NCBI GenBank assembly: GCA_963693085.1
Contig: OY856409.1
Coordinates: 1,531,916,472 to 1,531,980,471, forward strand
Origin: Alisma plantago-aquatica
Taxonomy: Eukaryota; Streptophyta; Magnoliopsida; Alismatales; Alismataceae
DNA length: 64,000 nucleotides
Direction: 5' to 3'
Below are positions 10,747 through 23,260 of this stretch, piece after piece. Within the stretch, counting starts at the first letter, position 1. Every line of letters begins with the position of its first letter. The position numbers and the translations under genes are program-made. The notes under the pieces were generated by a model. That model had not been told where the DNA came from. It did not search any database and saw only the letters and a list, made by a program, of their open reading frames with translations.

Positions 10747-12060
10747 ATGTTAGTTTACTATATTTTGGGATAATTGATATGATCATTGTTTTTTTTATGA
10801 TTTATTTATTGCACACAATATCATTTATTTATTTCATAAAATGTGAATATTAATGTCAATGTCCAATAAAAATACTACATATAGTCCCATATTAGTATAT
10901 ACATGATATATATGCAATTCACATGTGTTGCCCTAAAAGATGATTTTGATGGTGGATGTGTAGCATGGTTATGGCCAATAGCCCTATTATGTGTGCATGG
11001 TGGTTGTGTGTTTATTTCTACTATATCTCTATTTGCATATTGAGCCTCTACCTTATCATTTGATTGTAAAAGTATAATTCTCTCCTACCTTAATCCCCTC
11101 AAATGTAGCTCAAGGTTTCTCTATAATCATGTAATATTAAGATAGTTAAATTTCTTGTTACAATGAAGAAGACAAGCCAACGAACTGGAGGATGATGAAG
11201 GACCAATCAGCACCCAACTGATCTACTGGAGGACCCATAAGATGGTGAACTTGAGACCAGGCGACTAGGGAGACAACCAACTGACCAGACAGGAGGTGAT
11301 TTCATCAGTTCAAGGGTTGAACCAATCAACCTAGATTGGCACACACATATCTTCATCAAAAATAGGTTTTTGCATGAGATGTAGACCCTAAGTTGTGGTA
11401 ATTCCTTATGGCTCCAAAGAATTATGTTAGAAGATCCATAACCATTGATTTTGTTTTATTTCATGTTTTAGTTTGTGGGATATAGAATGTATATGATATG
11501 TACTATATATATATGTGGTGGTTGGATATGTATATGTATTTATAAATACAAATCCCTCAATATAATATCAAACCTAAGATGATTTCTACAAGAATCACAC
11601 ATGAAAAACTTGATCGACCAAGTGTGGGCACACCCTAGCACGGTGCACTGTCTATCTTGTGGAAGTGTGATGATAGATATGTGGGTCTACCCTAGTAGGG
11701 TGCATATTCTACCATGTTGGTTGTGGGTCAGGATTAACTAGGTGACCTTAATAGGATTAAGTGCCTAGAAGCATAGAGATGGATAATGGCTAGGAGTTGT
11801 GCATACCATCTATCCAAGAGTTGAACGAGATGCAATTGGCAAGTGTTGCCTACCTTGACATTTGGCCATGAGAGCCAGCGTTGGATGGGTATTGACTTAA
11901 TTGATTTTAGGTCTTTGGCTCACTAGAAGATTGTACACTGCAATCTTCCAAATTAGTAGTGATGACTATCATTTTGAACAAAATAGTGGGAGCGATAAAT
12001 AATTAAAGGCCTGATTAAATATCTTCAAATATTATTAAAATAAAATCAAATCAAAAGGTG
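10747..12060 (+). other. Copia 1 untranslated leader
   Basis: 1.3 kb with no open frame of note. It shares phrases with the Copia 2 leader (for example around 11600-11710: TTGATCGACCAAGTGTG and AGCACGGTGCAC; Copia 2 has the complement near 23700-23800), showing that the two elements are sister families. At 11160-11340 there are words such as CCAATCAG and CAACTGAT that look like CpG-decayed copies of the CCGATCGG words of Copia 2. Confidence 0.7.
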
Positions 12061-12790
12061 TTTCGACAAAATGCAATTTTCTCTCTCTTTTAGAATCAAA
12101 TGACAATCAAATCATAATTGCGATCGATCCTTATGAAGGGTAATCTAAATGAGATATATTTCCATAGCTGGTTCAAGACTTTGAGAAATGTTATGTATGC
12201 TCTTGAAACACTAGTGCCGGTGGAATCTGCTCCATGTACGCCTAAGGCTAAAATGGATGCTTACTTGAAGCATTCCAATGATGTCGTGGGCATTAAAGAC
12301 CTTATACTAAGATATATGGACTATGAGTTACATGAGCAACACGAAAAGTATGTCTCTAAGGCATTGTTTGATGCAAACTGATAGAGGCAGACCCAATAGA
12401 GTCCCATGTTCTTAGTATGATTGGGCATGTGGAACATCTAAAAACATTGGGATTTTCTTTCGGTCAAGAGTTGGACAAGGATATGATTTTATGATCATTT
12501 CCTAAATCATATAGCCATTTTATCAAGTGTTACAACTTGAGTAACATGGTTAGACTACTACCTGAGTTGCTTGACATGTTGGTATATGTGTAAGCACAAA
12601 TGAAGAAGGAAAAATCTGTGATGGAGATCAACATAATAAAGTCCAAGGATAAAGGCAAGGCCAAGAAGAGTTTTGAGGCTAACCTAAAGTCCAAAGTCTT
12701 TTCCACTCAAAATAAGGAGAAGGATAAAGAAACCCATGAATATGAAGAAAGGGATACATATCTCTACTTCAGGTTTATACATAATTGAGA
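12061..12790 (+). pseudogene. Copia 1 gag
   Basis: The readable part is at 12118-12381 (WFKTLRNVMYALE, PKAKMDAYLKHSND, MDYELHEQHEKYV), the usual start of Copia gag (UBN2 type). It resembles the Copia 2 gag word for word in places (AY-KHS-D, MNHELQRQHE). Stops and frame changes follow; a lysine-rich tail (SKDKGKAKKSFEANLKSK) is read at 12600-12788. I do not find the CCHC zinc knuckle, which Copia 2 retains. Confidence 0.75.
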
Positions 12791-13078
12791 TTAACTTCAC
12801 TACTTCTTCATCTTGGTTACTAGGTACCAGATGTGGATCACACATTTTCTCAATTGTGAATGGTCTGAAAAGAAGTGGACCTTTAGTGAAAGGTGAGGTT
12901 GAACTGTGTGTTGCTAATGGAGTAAGAGTTGCTGCCACTAAAATTGAAACTTATGAGTTCTCTCTACCAAGTGGGATTATAATAGAGTTGGAGAACTGCT
13001 ATTATGTACACATCATTAATAGGAACATTATATCTACATCGTGTTTGGACAAAATAGATTCAAATTTCTTATAAAGAT
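12791..13078 (+). pseudogene. Copia 1 protease
   Basis: SSSWLLGTRCGSHI corresponds to the W-DTG-SHI active site of Copia retropepsins. The Asp-Thr-Gly triad is GTR here, so the catalytic Asp is lost. Downstream GLKRSGPLVKGEVEL, LPSGIIIELENCYYV and RNIISTSCLD are typical of this family. Confidence 0.8.
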
Positions 13079-13131
13079 CGAATGGTCGATGTTCCACTAG
13101 TAAAGATGAGATCTTTTATGGAAGTGCCCCA

Positions 13132-14230
13132 TTGTCTTATGGTCTATACCTGATAAATCTAGAGACAAGTATGTATAACATAAATACCAAAAGACAAAAA
13201 CTCAATAACTCAAACCAAACATACCTTTGGCATTGTCGTCTAGGGAACATAAATGAGAAATGTGTATCTAGACTCCATAAAGATGGTTATCTAGACTCTT
13301 TTGATTTTGAATCAATAAAGACACATGAGTCTTATTTGTTGGGCAAGATGATAAAGACTCCCTTCACTGGAAATAATGAGAGGGCTAATGTTCTATTAGG
13401 ACTCATACATACTAATGTGTGTGGCCCTTTTAGAATAAATGCTGAAGGTGTGTATCAATACTTCAGTTACCTTCACTGATGATTTCAATAGGTATGGTTA
13501 TGTTTACTTGATGTAACATAAGTCAAAGACCCTTGAAATTCCCAAGGATTTCATGAATGAAGTACAGAACCAACTTGGCAAGAGTATTAAGGCACTTCAA
13601 TCTGATCATGGTGGTCAATACTTAAGCTAAGAGTTTGAGGACCTTATGAGAGCCCGTAGTATTGTATCTCAATGGACTCCACCTAGAACACCACAACAAA
13701 TGACCTATCAAAAATAAAAAAATCACACTTTGCTAGATCGATCAATGATGACTTTTGCTGATCTTCCAACTTTCTTTTGGGGTTATGCTCTAGAAACTAT
13801 AGTGTTTACACTTAAACATGTACCATATAAATCGGTTCAAAAGACACCATACGAGATATGACATGGGAAACATGCCGATGTGTCTTTTATGAAGATTTGG
13901 GGAGGTGAAGCTTATGTCAAAAAATGTTTCTTGAAAATCTGGGATCCAAATCTAGTAAATTTATTTTGTTAGGTATCCCAAAGAAACTAGGGGATACTAC
14001 TTTTACACTTCATATGACAATGAAGTGTTTTTTGCCAGGACTAATATATTCCTATAAAAGGAATTTATTTCAAAAGGAATCAGTGGGAGAAAACTAGAAC
14101 TCAAAGAAGTATGATACCAACAAGAAAACACTGAACCAATAGATGTATAAGAGGAACAAGAAGAATCACAAGTTGTTTTAGAATCTCAAATTCCTGAAGT
14201 AACATAGGAACCTCATATATCTAGTAGGAC
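13132..14230 (+). pseudogene. Copia 1 GAG-pre-integrase and integrase
   Basis: The zinc-binding segment (YLWHCRLGNIN, then ESYLLGKM) is at 13132-13479; the second ligand cysteine appears replaced. A frame change follows. The catalytic core is recognisable as TDDF and SDHGGQY, the first two acidic residues of the D,D-35-E triad. The third Glu region (before LLDRSMM) is destroyed by a stop and substitutions. The segment SVQKTPYEI and the C-terminal KIWGGEAYVKK follow with more stops. Confidence 0.8.
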
Positions 14231-14289
14231 ATGCCTTGAGCCTGAAAGATTTGGCTATCTTATGACTCAATAAGGTGATGAGATGGTCA

Positions 14290-15110
14290 TAGATGATGAG
14301 CCAACAACCTATTTGGAAGCTACTAAGGACCAGAGTCTGAGAAATGGCTTGAGGCCATGAAATATGAGATGGAATCCATGTACACCAACAAAGTATGGGC
14401 CTTGGTAGATTCGCCTGAAGGGGTAAACCCATAGGGTGCAAGTGGGTCTTCAAGAAGAAGATTGACATGGATAGTAAGGTACAAACCTATAATGGCAGAT
14501 TAGTTGCAAAGGGTTTCATACAAGTTTAAGGTATTGAATATGATAAAACCTTTTCTCCAGTTGCCATGGTTAAGTCCATCATGATCATGCTTGCCATTAC
14601 AACTTATCACGACTATGAGATTTTGTAGATGGATGTTAAAACTACATTCCTTAATGGTAATCTTCTTGAGGATGTGTACATGACACAACATGAGAGTTTT
14701 ATAAATCTAAAGGATGCAAATAAAGTCGGTAAGCTTCAAAGGTCAATATATGGATGAAGCAAACATCTCGGACCTAGAATCTTTATTTTGAAGAAATAGT
14801 CAAAGAGTTTGGATTTGGTAAAATGAAGATGAACCTTATGTGTACAAGAAGGTTATTGGGAGCATAGTCACATTCCTCATATTATATGTAGATGACATAG
14901 TGTTAATGAGAAATGGCACTCCTTTATAGGTGGTAAAGAACTGGCTCAAAAATACATTCCCTATGACGGACTTAGGTGAAATATCCTATATTCTAGGAAT
15001 CAAGATCTATAGAGATAGATCTAGACTAAGTCATAGCACATAAATTGAAAAAGTGTTGTAGAGGTCAACATGGAGAACTTGAAGAGAGGAAACCCTCCCA
15101 TGTGTCATGA
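14290..15110 (+). pseudogene. Copia 1 reverse transcriptase
   Basis: Recognisable in changing frames: an EPTTY/KWLEAM-like start, GCKWVFKKKIDMD, ETFSP-AM, MDVKTTFLNGNLLEDVYMTQ, KLQRSIYG, then LLYVDDIVLM with the YVDD catalytic loop at about 14880-14900. Numerous TAG and TAA codons stand where Gln or Trp codons are expected. Confidence 0.8.
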
Positions 15111-15832
15111 TGTCGGTATCTCTAGAGCTTAGTGCCCTAGTTCTTGTGAAGAAAGGGAGCACATGAGTAAGATTCTATATGCATATGTAATTGGATTTAT
15201 CATGTACCAATGTTTTGTACTCATCCAGACATCTTGTATGCCTTGAGCATGATGAGAAAATATCAATAATATCTAAGTGATGCTCAACATCATTAAGTAC
15301 TTGAGATGAACTAAGGATCAATTCATTGTCTATGACATAGAGGATGGGTTGGTTTTAAGGGATCACACCGATGCAAACTTCCATACTGAAAAAGATGATT
15401 ATCGATAACAATCAAGATTTGTGATTTGCCTCAATAATGGAGCTATGAGTCAGAAGAGTTCTAAGTAAGATACAATTGCATATTCTACAATAGAGGCTGA
15501 GTATATTGTGAATGCAATAAAGGAGGCTATCTAGATCAAGAAGTTTATATCAGAACTTGGGTTGTTCCAAGCATCAATGATGCAATTTAGCCATATTGTG
15601 ACTAAAATGGGGCTATTACACAAGCTAAGGAACCCACATTTCATTAGCATTCCAAGTATATACAAAGGTGCTTCCATCTCATACAAGAGATCATACCGTG
15701 AGGAGTTGTGAAGATTTGTAGAGTACCAACCGAGAATAATGTTGTTGACCCCTTGATAAAGGCACTTTTATAACAGAAGCATGTTGGTCATGTTAGATCA
15801 CTTGGGATAAGATTCATGAGTGATTGGCTCTA
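15111..15832 (+). pseudogene. Copia 1 RNase H and C-terminus
   Basis: Readable pieces include the stretch leading to RNase H (ILYAYVIGFIMYQC), STIEAEYIV, KKFISELGL and the closing region GIRFMSDWL-like before the polypurine tract. Multiple stops and frame changes. Confidence 0.7.
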
Positions 15833-15848
15833 AGTGCATGTGGGAGTC
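15833..15848 (+). promoter_or_regulatory. Copia 1 polypurine tract
   Basis: AGTGCATGTGGGAGTC lies directly before the 3' LTR start at 15849. It primes plus-strand DNA synthesis. Confidence 0.8.
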
Positions 15849-17801
15849 TGTTGGTATGTATGCTCACAGAGCCAATCGTGTGACGATTGTATCGACATAA
15901 CTAGTAAATGATTTGATTAATAATAAGGACAATCTTCTAATTTATTCCTTTTTATTCAATTATGAGATAATGGCGTAACTACTCAATAATGTATGTGTTC
16001 AAGTTGAGGACCTAAATAATGAGATCACACAGATGTCAAGAGTATACATTATTGATATGTCCTTAGTTTGTTATTATTTTGGAAGGTTGATAGACAACAA
16101 TAACACATAAAACTAGAATGTGTGTTGATTGATGACATAATCTCATCAGTCATGATATTTGATACTAAACCAAACACATAGGTAATTCTTAGAGAATAGT
16201 GTACCGCACATACCCACCATAAGATGATACACAAAAACCATAATTGATAGTTAGAATCATCTCTTATAGTGTTGGTGGTGATTATGGTCCTCAGACTTGA
16301 AGTCACTACACTCATCACATGTCATTCAATGTACTTAGACATCACCCAACATGAACTTGAATAAGGGTTGCTATAAAGGTGATGCTTGGGTGCATCATGA
16401 CACATGGGGATGACAATGAGTGATGTAGATGTGATTTTCCCCTCCTATAGGAGTATGATATCCCAAACCTCTTGATAAGAAAGACTGAGAAATGCATGCC
16501 CATGCACATGTGAGTCAATATGTGATATTGAGCTTACAATATCTCAGACAGTCTACTCTAGTTCAAGGAATAAAGATTGAATGTTGAAGAGGATGACTAT
16601 TCCATGCCTCAAGTTCAATCTAGATATCAGCAACAAAGGAACTATACAAACATTGTAACACCAGACACAAATTGTAGATTGAAGCTATTCTCCAACTTTT
16701 CATTTACTTTGGCAGCAATGATGTGTTGCTAGATACCGCTCTTTTCTTGTGATGTCATAAACTGGTATTGGACATTCACTGCCAACGTAATATGGGACCT
16801 ATAGGGTTAGACACATATGATAAGCCTATATGAAGAATTTAATCATGAAGTATAATTGAGTTGATTACTAAAGTATTTAGGTATTCGATTTAAGCAGCAA
16901 ATTGACTGACTGGACTCTGAACCGACTGGTTGGAGTGTTAGGTTGAATGGATATTGCATTGGCTAAATTCTAGATGAATAGGGGCGTGAACTAAACAGTT
17001 CACATAGTGAACTGATCGAATCGGGGTCACTAGCACTGGCTCATGAGATGAGTTACATGTTTCACGGATCAATTTGATTGCATCAAGGATTAATGATGAC
17101 GTCATATCGTGCATTAATTGGATTAGAATTTTCGATACAATTGCAATTTGAAAACATGATGAAATGACTAGTGCACTGGATGAACTGATAGGCTTGCATG
17201 CCAACTGATCGGTTCACTATAAACTGACCATTTTGCTCACAAACTGATTATTTCACATGTCACAAGTTGTGAATTTTCATGAGATTCTGACCCCTTCCAC
17301 TCCCACACAGAATGGAAACCTTAACCTCAACCCTCCTATAAATAGAGGGGCACTAGGGGGCTCAGACACATCGATTGTCTCTGAGAATTGTTTATCTTCT
17401 CTTGTTGTGGTAACTGAGAGAACCTGAGTAAGTCCTACCTAATAAAGTGAGGGATAGCAAGGGAGAACAATTGTGGGAGAGTAAGTTGGTGACTAGTACA
17501 CCAATTAGAGGGACAACTCCTTCCTGTCTATTGTGGTAGAAGAATAGGAGTCTAGGCGATCCATGTGGACTTCCATAGAGGTGTGGAGGCCATTGTCTAC
17601 TACTAGGAGGACAACGTTAGCCTACTATCTATGGTGGAGACCAAGAGCTACTGCAGATGCCGTTCGAGTGCAACTAGAAGAAAGCTACACAAAAATGACG
17701 AGGAGATTTTCACTGGACTTTCTCTAGGATTGGATATATCCTTAAAACCATCTTTTCAATTATAAAGATATTTATGCAATCCATTGGTTTAATGGGGAAT
17801 A
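15849..17801 (+). repeat. Copia 1 3' LTR, main part
   Basis: The LTR starts TGTTGGTATGTATGC after the polypurine tract and runs to 17801, where Copia 2 inserted. The last 52 bp of the LTR follow the insertion at 26973-27024. It is longer than the left LTR mainly through small indels. Confidence 0.9.
17337..17345 (+). promoter_or_regulatory. TATA box of Copia 1 3' LTR
   Basis: TATAAATAG in the same context as at 10236 (AGGGG-ACTAGGGGGC downstream). Confidence 0.7.
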
Positions 17802-20047
17802 TGTTGGGTTTAAGGGGAGACAGAGAAGGCAGCGAAAACAAAAAATTTTCTCCCCCAAAACCGAAACAAGGAAACGCGTCAACGTCTATATAATAGGAAA
17901 GGATGGTTTGTGGAATCATACCTTGTCCCGAGGCTTGCTCGGTGACAATACCTCGCGCCTTGCACGGTCTTCAACTCCGGTCTTCGACGGTGTCTGTGCA
18001 GCTCCTGGTCGCACCGGGACTGACGACTCTTGGTCACACTGAACTGTCGGGTTGACAGTTGTCCTCCTGAGCGGCAGAAACCTCCCGCCTCTGAAGTAGT
18101 CCACACGGACCACCTGGAACTCCAAACTCCTTGTCCCACAAGGAGTTGGAAGGAGTCACACCCTCCTATTGACGTACTAGTCGCCAACACACTCTCCTAC
18201 CTCCAGTTGCAACTGCAGTTGTCTTTCCCTTACTGCACCTCCCTTTGCGGGTAGCACTTGCTCGGGCTCTCTCTCGGTTACCAAAACCAGAGAGAACGAC
18301 AACTTTACAGAGAAACTGGTTGCACTGAGTTGTTCTTTTGAGAAGCCCCCAATACCCCAATATGTATAGGAGGGTCATGGGACAGGGTTCTCCATCCCGA
18401 GCAATACGAGACTAAAAGCAGGAGTAGAAGGGTTTGAGATTTTCCACAAAAGCAACCAACTCGCAACCTGAACCGATCGTTTCACAACTGAAACGGTCGG
18501 TTGGGGACCTGAGCCGATCGGTTCACAAGTGAACCGGTCATTTGGGACACCTCAACCGGTCGGTTCACAAGTGAACCGGTCGGTTGGTGGTCATGGTCGG
18601 TTCCCGATTGACTTTCCTTCTTTTGTTTCTAATTGGTATCGAATACCAATCCTATTTCCCAATCAAATTGGGAAATTGAAATGAAAGGAAAATTCTCACC
18701 AATCCTACTTTCCCAACTTGCTCGGTTGCACCAGTTGAATCGATCGTTTCAACATTTGAAGCAATCGTTTCACCCTGTGCATGAGCCGATCAACTCAACA
18801 CTTGAGCCGACCGGTTCACCCAGCTCATCCGATCAGTTCATCACATGAGCCAATCAGTTGGGATTGCAGATTGTGCAGAATCAGTCAATTGCGATTTCAA
18901 TCAATCCGATACTCCAATCAATATGTCCAACACCTTGAACATTATGATATTGAGCTATCAATTAATTGAGTGTTTAATTGAACTACTAAACACCTTTAGT
19001 AATCAATCTAAACATTGCTTGTGGACAAAACTCCTCTTCCAGGTTAAATCTTATGTGTGTGACCCTACAGGTCCATTTCACGTTGGCAGTGAAAGTCCAT
19101 AACACTTATGACTTCACAAGCAAAGAGCGGTGCCTAGTCACACATCAGTGCTACCCAAGTGAAAGTAGAAAGTTGGAGAACAAATTTCAATCCTACAATC
19201 CGTGAAAGGTGTTACAGTGAATGTATAATTCCTTTGTCACTGATATCCCAAATGAACTCGAGGCATGGAACAATCATCCTGTCAACGTTCATTCACTTTC
19301 TTGATCTCAGAGTAGACTGGAAGAGATATGTATGCCATCAATATCACATACTGATTCACACATGCGTGCACGCCTTTCTCAATCCTACTCATCAAGTGGC
19401 CATGGATATCATACTCCCTCAGGAGGGACAAATCCCATATCTATCACTCACCCCTCAAAAGCCCCATGTGTCAAAGCCACCCAATCATCACCTTTATAAC
19501 AACCCATGTTTCAGGACTGCGTTTGATGATGTCAAAGTGTGCCCAACGACATGTGTTGAGTGTAGTGATTTCAGGTCAAAGAATCACACTCACCACCATC
19601 ACTGTGAGTACTGACTGTGACTACCATGTCATGGTTCCATGTGTCAAACTCACGGTGGGTCTGTCCGGTACACTTGTTCTCTAACAAGTACCTATGTGTT
19701 TGGTTTGATATCTATATCATGACTAATGAGATTCTATCATCAACCAACACCACAATCTAGTCTTGTGTGTCATTGCTGTCTATCTACCTTCCACAATGAC
19801 ATCTGACTTGGGACAAAACAAGAATGTACAAACTCTTAACATCCGTATGATCTCATCGTTCAGGTCATGAACCTGAAGGCATATGTCATTGAGTACTGTC
19901 ATTCTCTAGACATTCAATCTGTTCTATCACTATCTCATATGACTGAACAAGAAAGAATTGGAAGCTTGCCTTTGATGTTTATCAAATTGATCTTAATGTA
20001 TTCCACCAATCATCCCATGATTGGCTCTCAGGGCATACATTCCAACA
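17802..20047 (-). repeat. Copia 2 3' LTR
   Basis: Plus strand TGTTGGGTTTAAGG to CATTCCAACA. The polypurine tract lies just right of it. Carries the CCGATCGG/CCGGTCGG word clusters at 18470-18861. The 151-codon open frame at 19159-19614 lies wholly inside this LTR and is not a gene. Confidence 0.92.
18470..18861. repeat. CCGATCGG/CCGGTCGG word clusters in Copia 2 3' LTR
   Basis: Two blocks (18470-18600 and 18734-18861) hold about fifteen copies of AACCGATCGGTTCA-like words. Many sit as facing pairs around CACAAGTG, so that GGTTCACAAGTGAACC is itself a hairpin. Spacing is irregular. Some copies are decayed to CCAATCAG. Confidence 0.85.
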
Positions 20048-20062
20048 GACTCCCACTTGCAC
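20048..20062 (-). promoter_or_regulatory. Copia 2 polypurine tract
   Basis: Minus strand GTGCAAGTGGGAGTC abuts the 3' LTR. It is close to the Copia 1 tract. Confidence 0.85.
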
Positions 20063-22400
20063 TGTGAGCCAATCACCCTTGAATCATATTCATAGTGATC
20101 TTCAAACATGTCCCACATGTCACTGTGCTCTTGTGCTATCATAGTGAGTAATGGAAGCACCTTGCCAAAGTCAGTATAAATTGCATGTCTCTCATATCTT
20201 CACTGTACGTCACACGTATGAGATGGAGTTGCTGTAATATGCGATCTTGTATTCCTTTGCTAACCTTTAGCCTCATTGCATGATCAAGGATTCCATACTT
20301 GTCATCAATGAGCGGAATATCTATAAGTTAATCTCATGAACTTCCAGATCCATATAGTATCTACTGCTGTTCTGTAACGCATAGATACTCAACATTTCCT
20401 TTTAAGTGGTTTTATTGGAACACTTCCAATTATCAACAAACTTTCACTTTCATACATCCTATGTATATTTTGCGATTAATTTTCTGTCCTTTCAGAAGTT
20501 CGCATCAATGTAACTCTTTACATCGAACTCTTCCTTATCTCCATAGAACTAGTACTTCTCAAGTACTTATCAAGTTCTTATGGTATTCTAGTAATCCTTA
20601 CTGGAAGTAGACAGACATCCACTCGTCACGTCCCACATACGAGTTATCAGGATGAGCACATCATATTGTCATGTCATACATATAAGATGATGAATGCATT
20701 TTATTCTTGCCATGTCCATACATGCAAGATAATGGGATGATTACTTACATGATAGATCCATATCTATTCTTAGTGTTCCCATTCTTCATAAGAATTGGAC
20801 ACTTGGCCTTGGTATACTAACTCCATGTAGCATGGACAAGTTTTCTCCCACTGAATCTGTGCACACTGAACACTTCAGTACATATTGTGACAATGTATGC
20901 TCTCTCTTTTTAGGTCAAGAGGTTCTTCGAGAACTATCTCTATAGATCTCTATTCCTATCACATAGGAAACATCTCTATCTTCCTTAAAGATAATTTCCA
21001 CTTTTGGATTTCCATTCTAGAACATTTCCATTTCACATCAACATGTGAAATGTGAATACGCTCCCACTAAATCACAGATCCCTTCTTTATCTTTGACATA
21101 TCAGTCAAACCCTTTGACTATATCATCAAAGTAAAGATCCAATTCTGAGTTTCTTGTACTCAATCAATCACATTGATTAGTTCATTGTAACTTATAGACT
21201 TCATTTGCATTAGTGGATTCATAAACCTTATAGGTTGTATCACATACACATCCTTGTTTTATTCCTCATAGGAATGCGGTTTTAGTATTCATATGCCAAA
21301 TGCCTTAGTCATTAAGTTGCAATCAACAAGCATCATCCTTCTCAAAATGTTATCCATGTGTCTTAACACTTAAGACTTATTTGCACTTATGGATTTCATC
21401 CAACGAGTGCTACCATCAAGGTCATACCTTATGGTTCACATGGATGTCATTTAGGATGTAATGGTCATAAACCATAACTCAAAATTCGGTTCCTCATATT
21501 CATCTAGATAGTTGACTCATCATATGAACAACTCATCACATAGATAATTGAGGTGTATCTGTTAAGTATATAAGAACTCACAACCCTTGTGATTCTTAAT
21601 TTCTTTTATTAGTGTGGGGTATTCTTTTATTAAGAAGAATTCAATTATTCGATAATCATTCTCTAACTCTTTAGAATATGATTCCTTCTTGATTTAGACA
21701 TCACCATGCCTTAATCATGAGTTCACTATAATACACTATCATAATCACTCATAAGGATCTCAAACATTTGGTCCAAGTATTTCATTCATTGATCTCACCA
21801 AGAATTGACACTTTACCAAATTTGCACTTCATCTATGATAATCTTGAACACTTCAAGATATTCATATTGGTATTTCTCTAAACACCATTTGAAGTATTAG
21901 CATTTGTTCCAATAGGTATGTAAATACATCACATGTTTTATACCTAATAGGATTATCATTCTCCCACTACCATTAGTGAAGATTGATTAATCATGTCCAA
22001 GATATTCATGTCTCTTACTGGTTCTCTAACCAAAAGAGTCTAGATTTATCCATCATATGGAAACTAGAAATGAATTTCTCATGATCGATGCTAATTAGAT
22101 TGTTTGAGTTATCTATAACTTTTAGGTATCATTTTATCTTATGCATATCAAATACCATAAGATAAATAAGACATTGCCACAAAGATCATATCTTTAAGAT
22201 TGAAACATCAACTTTATTGATTGCCATCATTGTCATACAATATGCAAAATAAAATGTTTCTATCTATCGACAAATATGAAATAGCAGTTCATAACTGTAT
22301 TACATGCCTTATAGGCTGAAAATAAACTAAAGTACTCCTATATATGGCGGCAACACTTGCCCCAATTATGAGTACTTTACACTTTACATCTTGGTATCAT
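20063..22400 (-). pseudogene. Copia 2 pol remnants
   Basis: No long open frame survives, but conserved words are readable across frames: near 20500 (minus strand) a segment like EEFDVKSYIDANF from the RNase H approach, near 21250 MNTKTAFL and DVYVIQP from reverse transcriptase, and near 21960 the integrase-to-RT region. The 2.3-kb length is too short for a full pol, so internal deletions are likely, including most of protease and integrase. Confidence 0.7.
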
Positions 22401-23260
22401 ATACCTCAAAAAGTGTTACAAGTTTACTTTCATGACACCTTTAAGTAGAGATGTCAGTCGCCTCCTTCTTATTTTGTTCTTCCAGATAGAGAGGACAATT
22501 CCTTTTCCAATGTCCTGGCTTTTGACAATGGTGACAATTTCCTTTCTTGGTCACGCCTCCCTTGGCCTTGAGAGCTGAAGACGGCTTGGACTCCTAGCTA
22601 GCATTAGAACCTTTCTTAGCTTTGCCCTTGCCCTTGCGTTTGGACTTGCCTTTCTTGCTTGTGATCACCATCACAGGCTTAGGCTTGTCCTTCTTCATCT
22701 TTATCTCGGCTGTCCTCAACATGCCCAACAACTATGAAAGTGGCCTATCAAAGTGGTTCATGTTGTAGTTCATCACAAACTGACTGTAGGATTCTGGCAA
22801 CGATTGCAGTATCACGTCAGTAGCCAACTCTTGGCTCAGTGGAAATCCCAGTCTCTACAGGTTCTCCACATACCCAATCATCTTAAGTGTGTGAGGACCA
22901 ACTGGATCTCCTTCTATCATGACACACTTGAACAGTGCCCTTGAGACATTGTACCTCTCTTGCCGTGCCTGATCTTCATACATGTTCCTGAGATGCTGAA
23001 TCATCTCAATGAAACCCATGTTCTCATGTTGTCTCTGCAACTCGTGGTTCATGGAGCACAACATCAAGCACTTTGCATCAATGGCATCATCAGAATGCTT
23101 CTTGTAAGCATCCCTTTCTATCTTTGGTGCATTAGGAGCGGGTTCCTCTGGAATTGGAGTATCCAGGATATAGAGCTTTCGCTCTTGAGTGAGAACAATT
23201 CTCAATGTCCGATACCAGTCGTGGAAGTTTGTCCCATTCAGCTTGTCCTTTTCAAGGAAC
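22401..23260 (-). pseudogene. Copia 2 gag with zinc knuckle
   Basis: The main frame (22855-23205, minus) reads MRIVLTQERKLYILDTPIPE, then AYKKHSDDAIDAKCLMLCSM and FIEMIQHLRNMYEDQARQERY, the UBN2-type gag core. Further left, NCHHCQKPGHWKRNC (about 22503-22547) is an intact C-x2-C-x4-H-x4-C knuckle, preceded by a Lys-rich linker (22570-22700). Stops separate the parts. Confidence 0.8.

Noticed and set aside
19159..19614. 151-codon open frame
   Set aside because: Wholly within the Copia 2 3' LTR; the matching region of the other LTR (26078-26533) does not keep it open, so it is not conserved as a gene.
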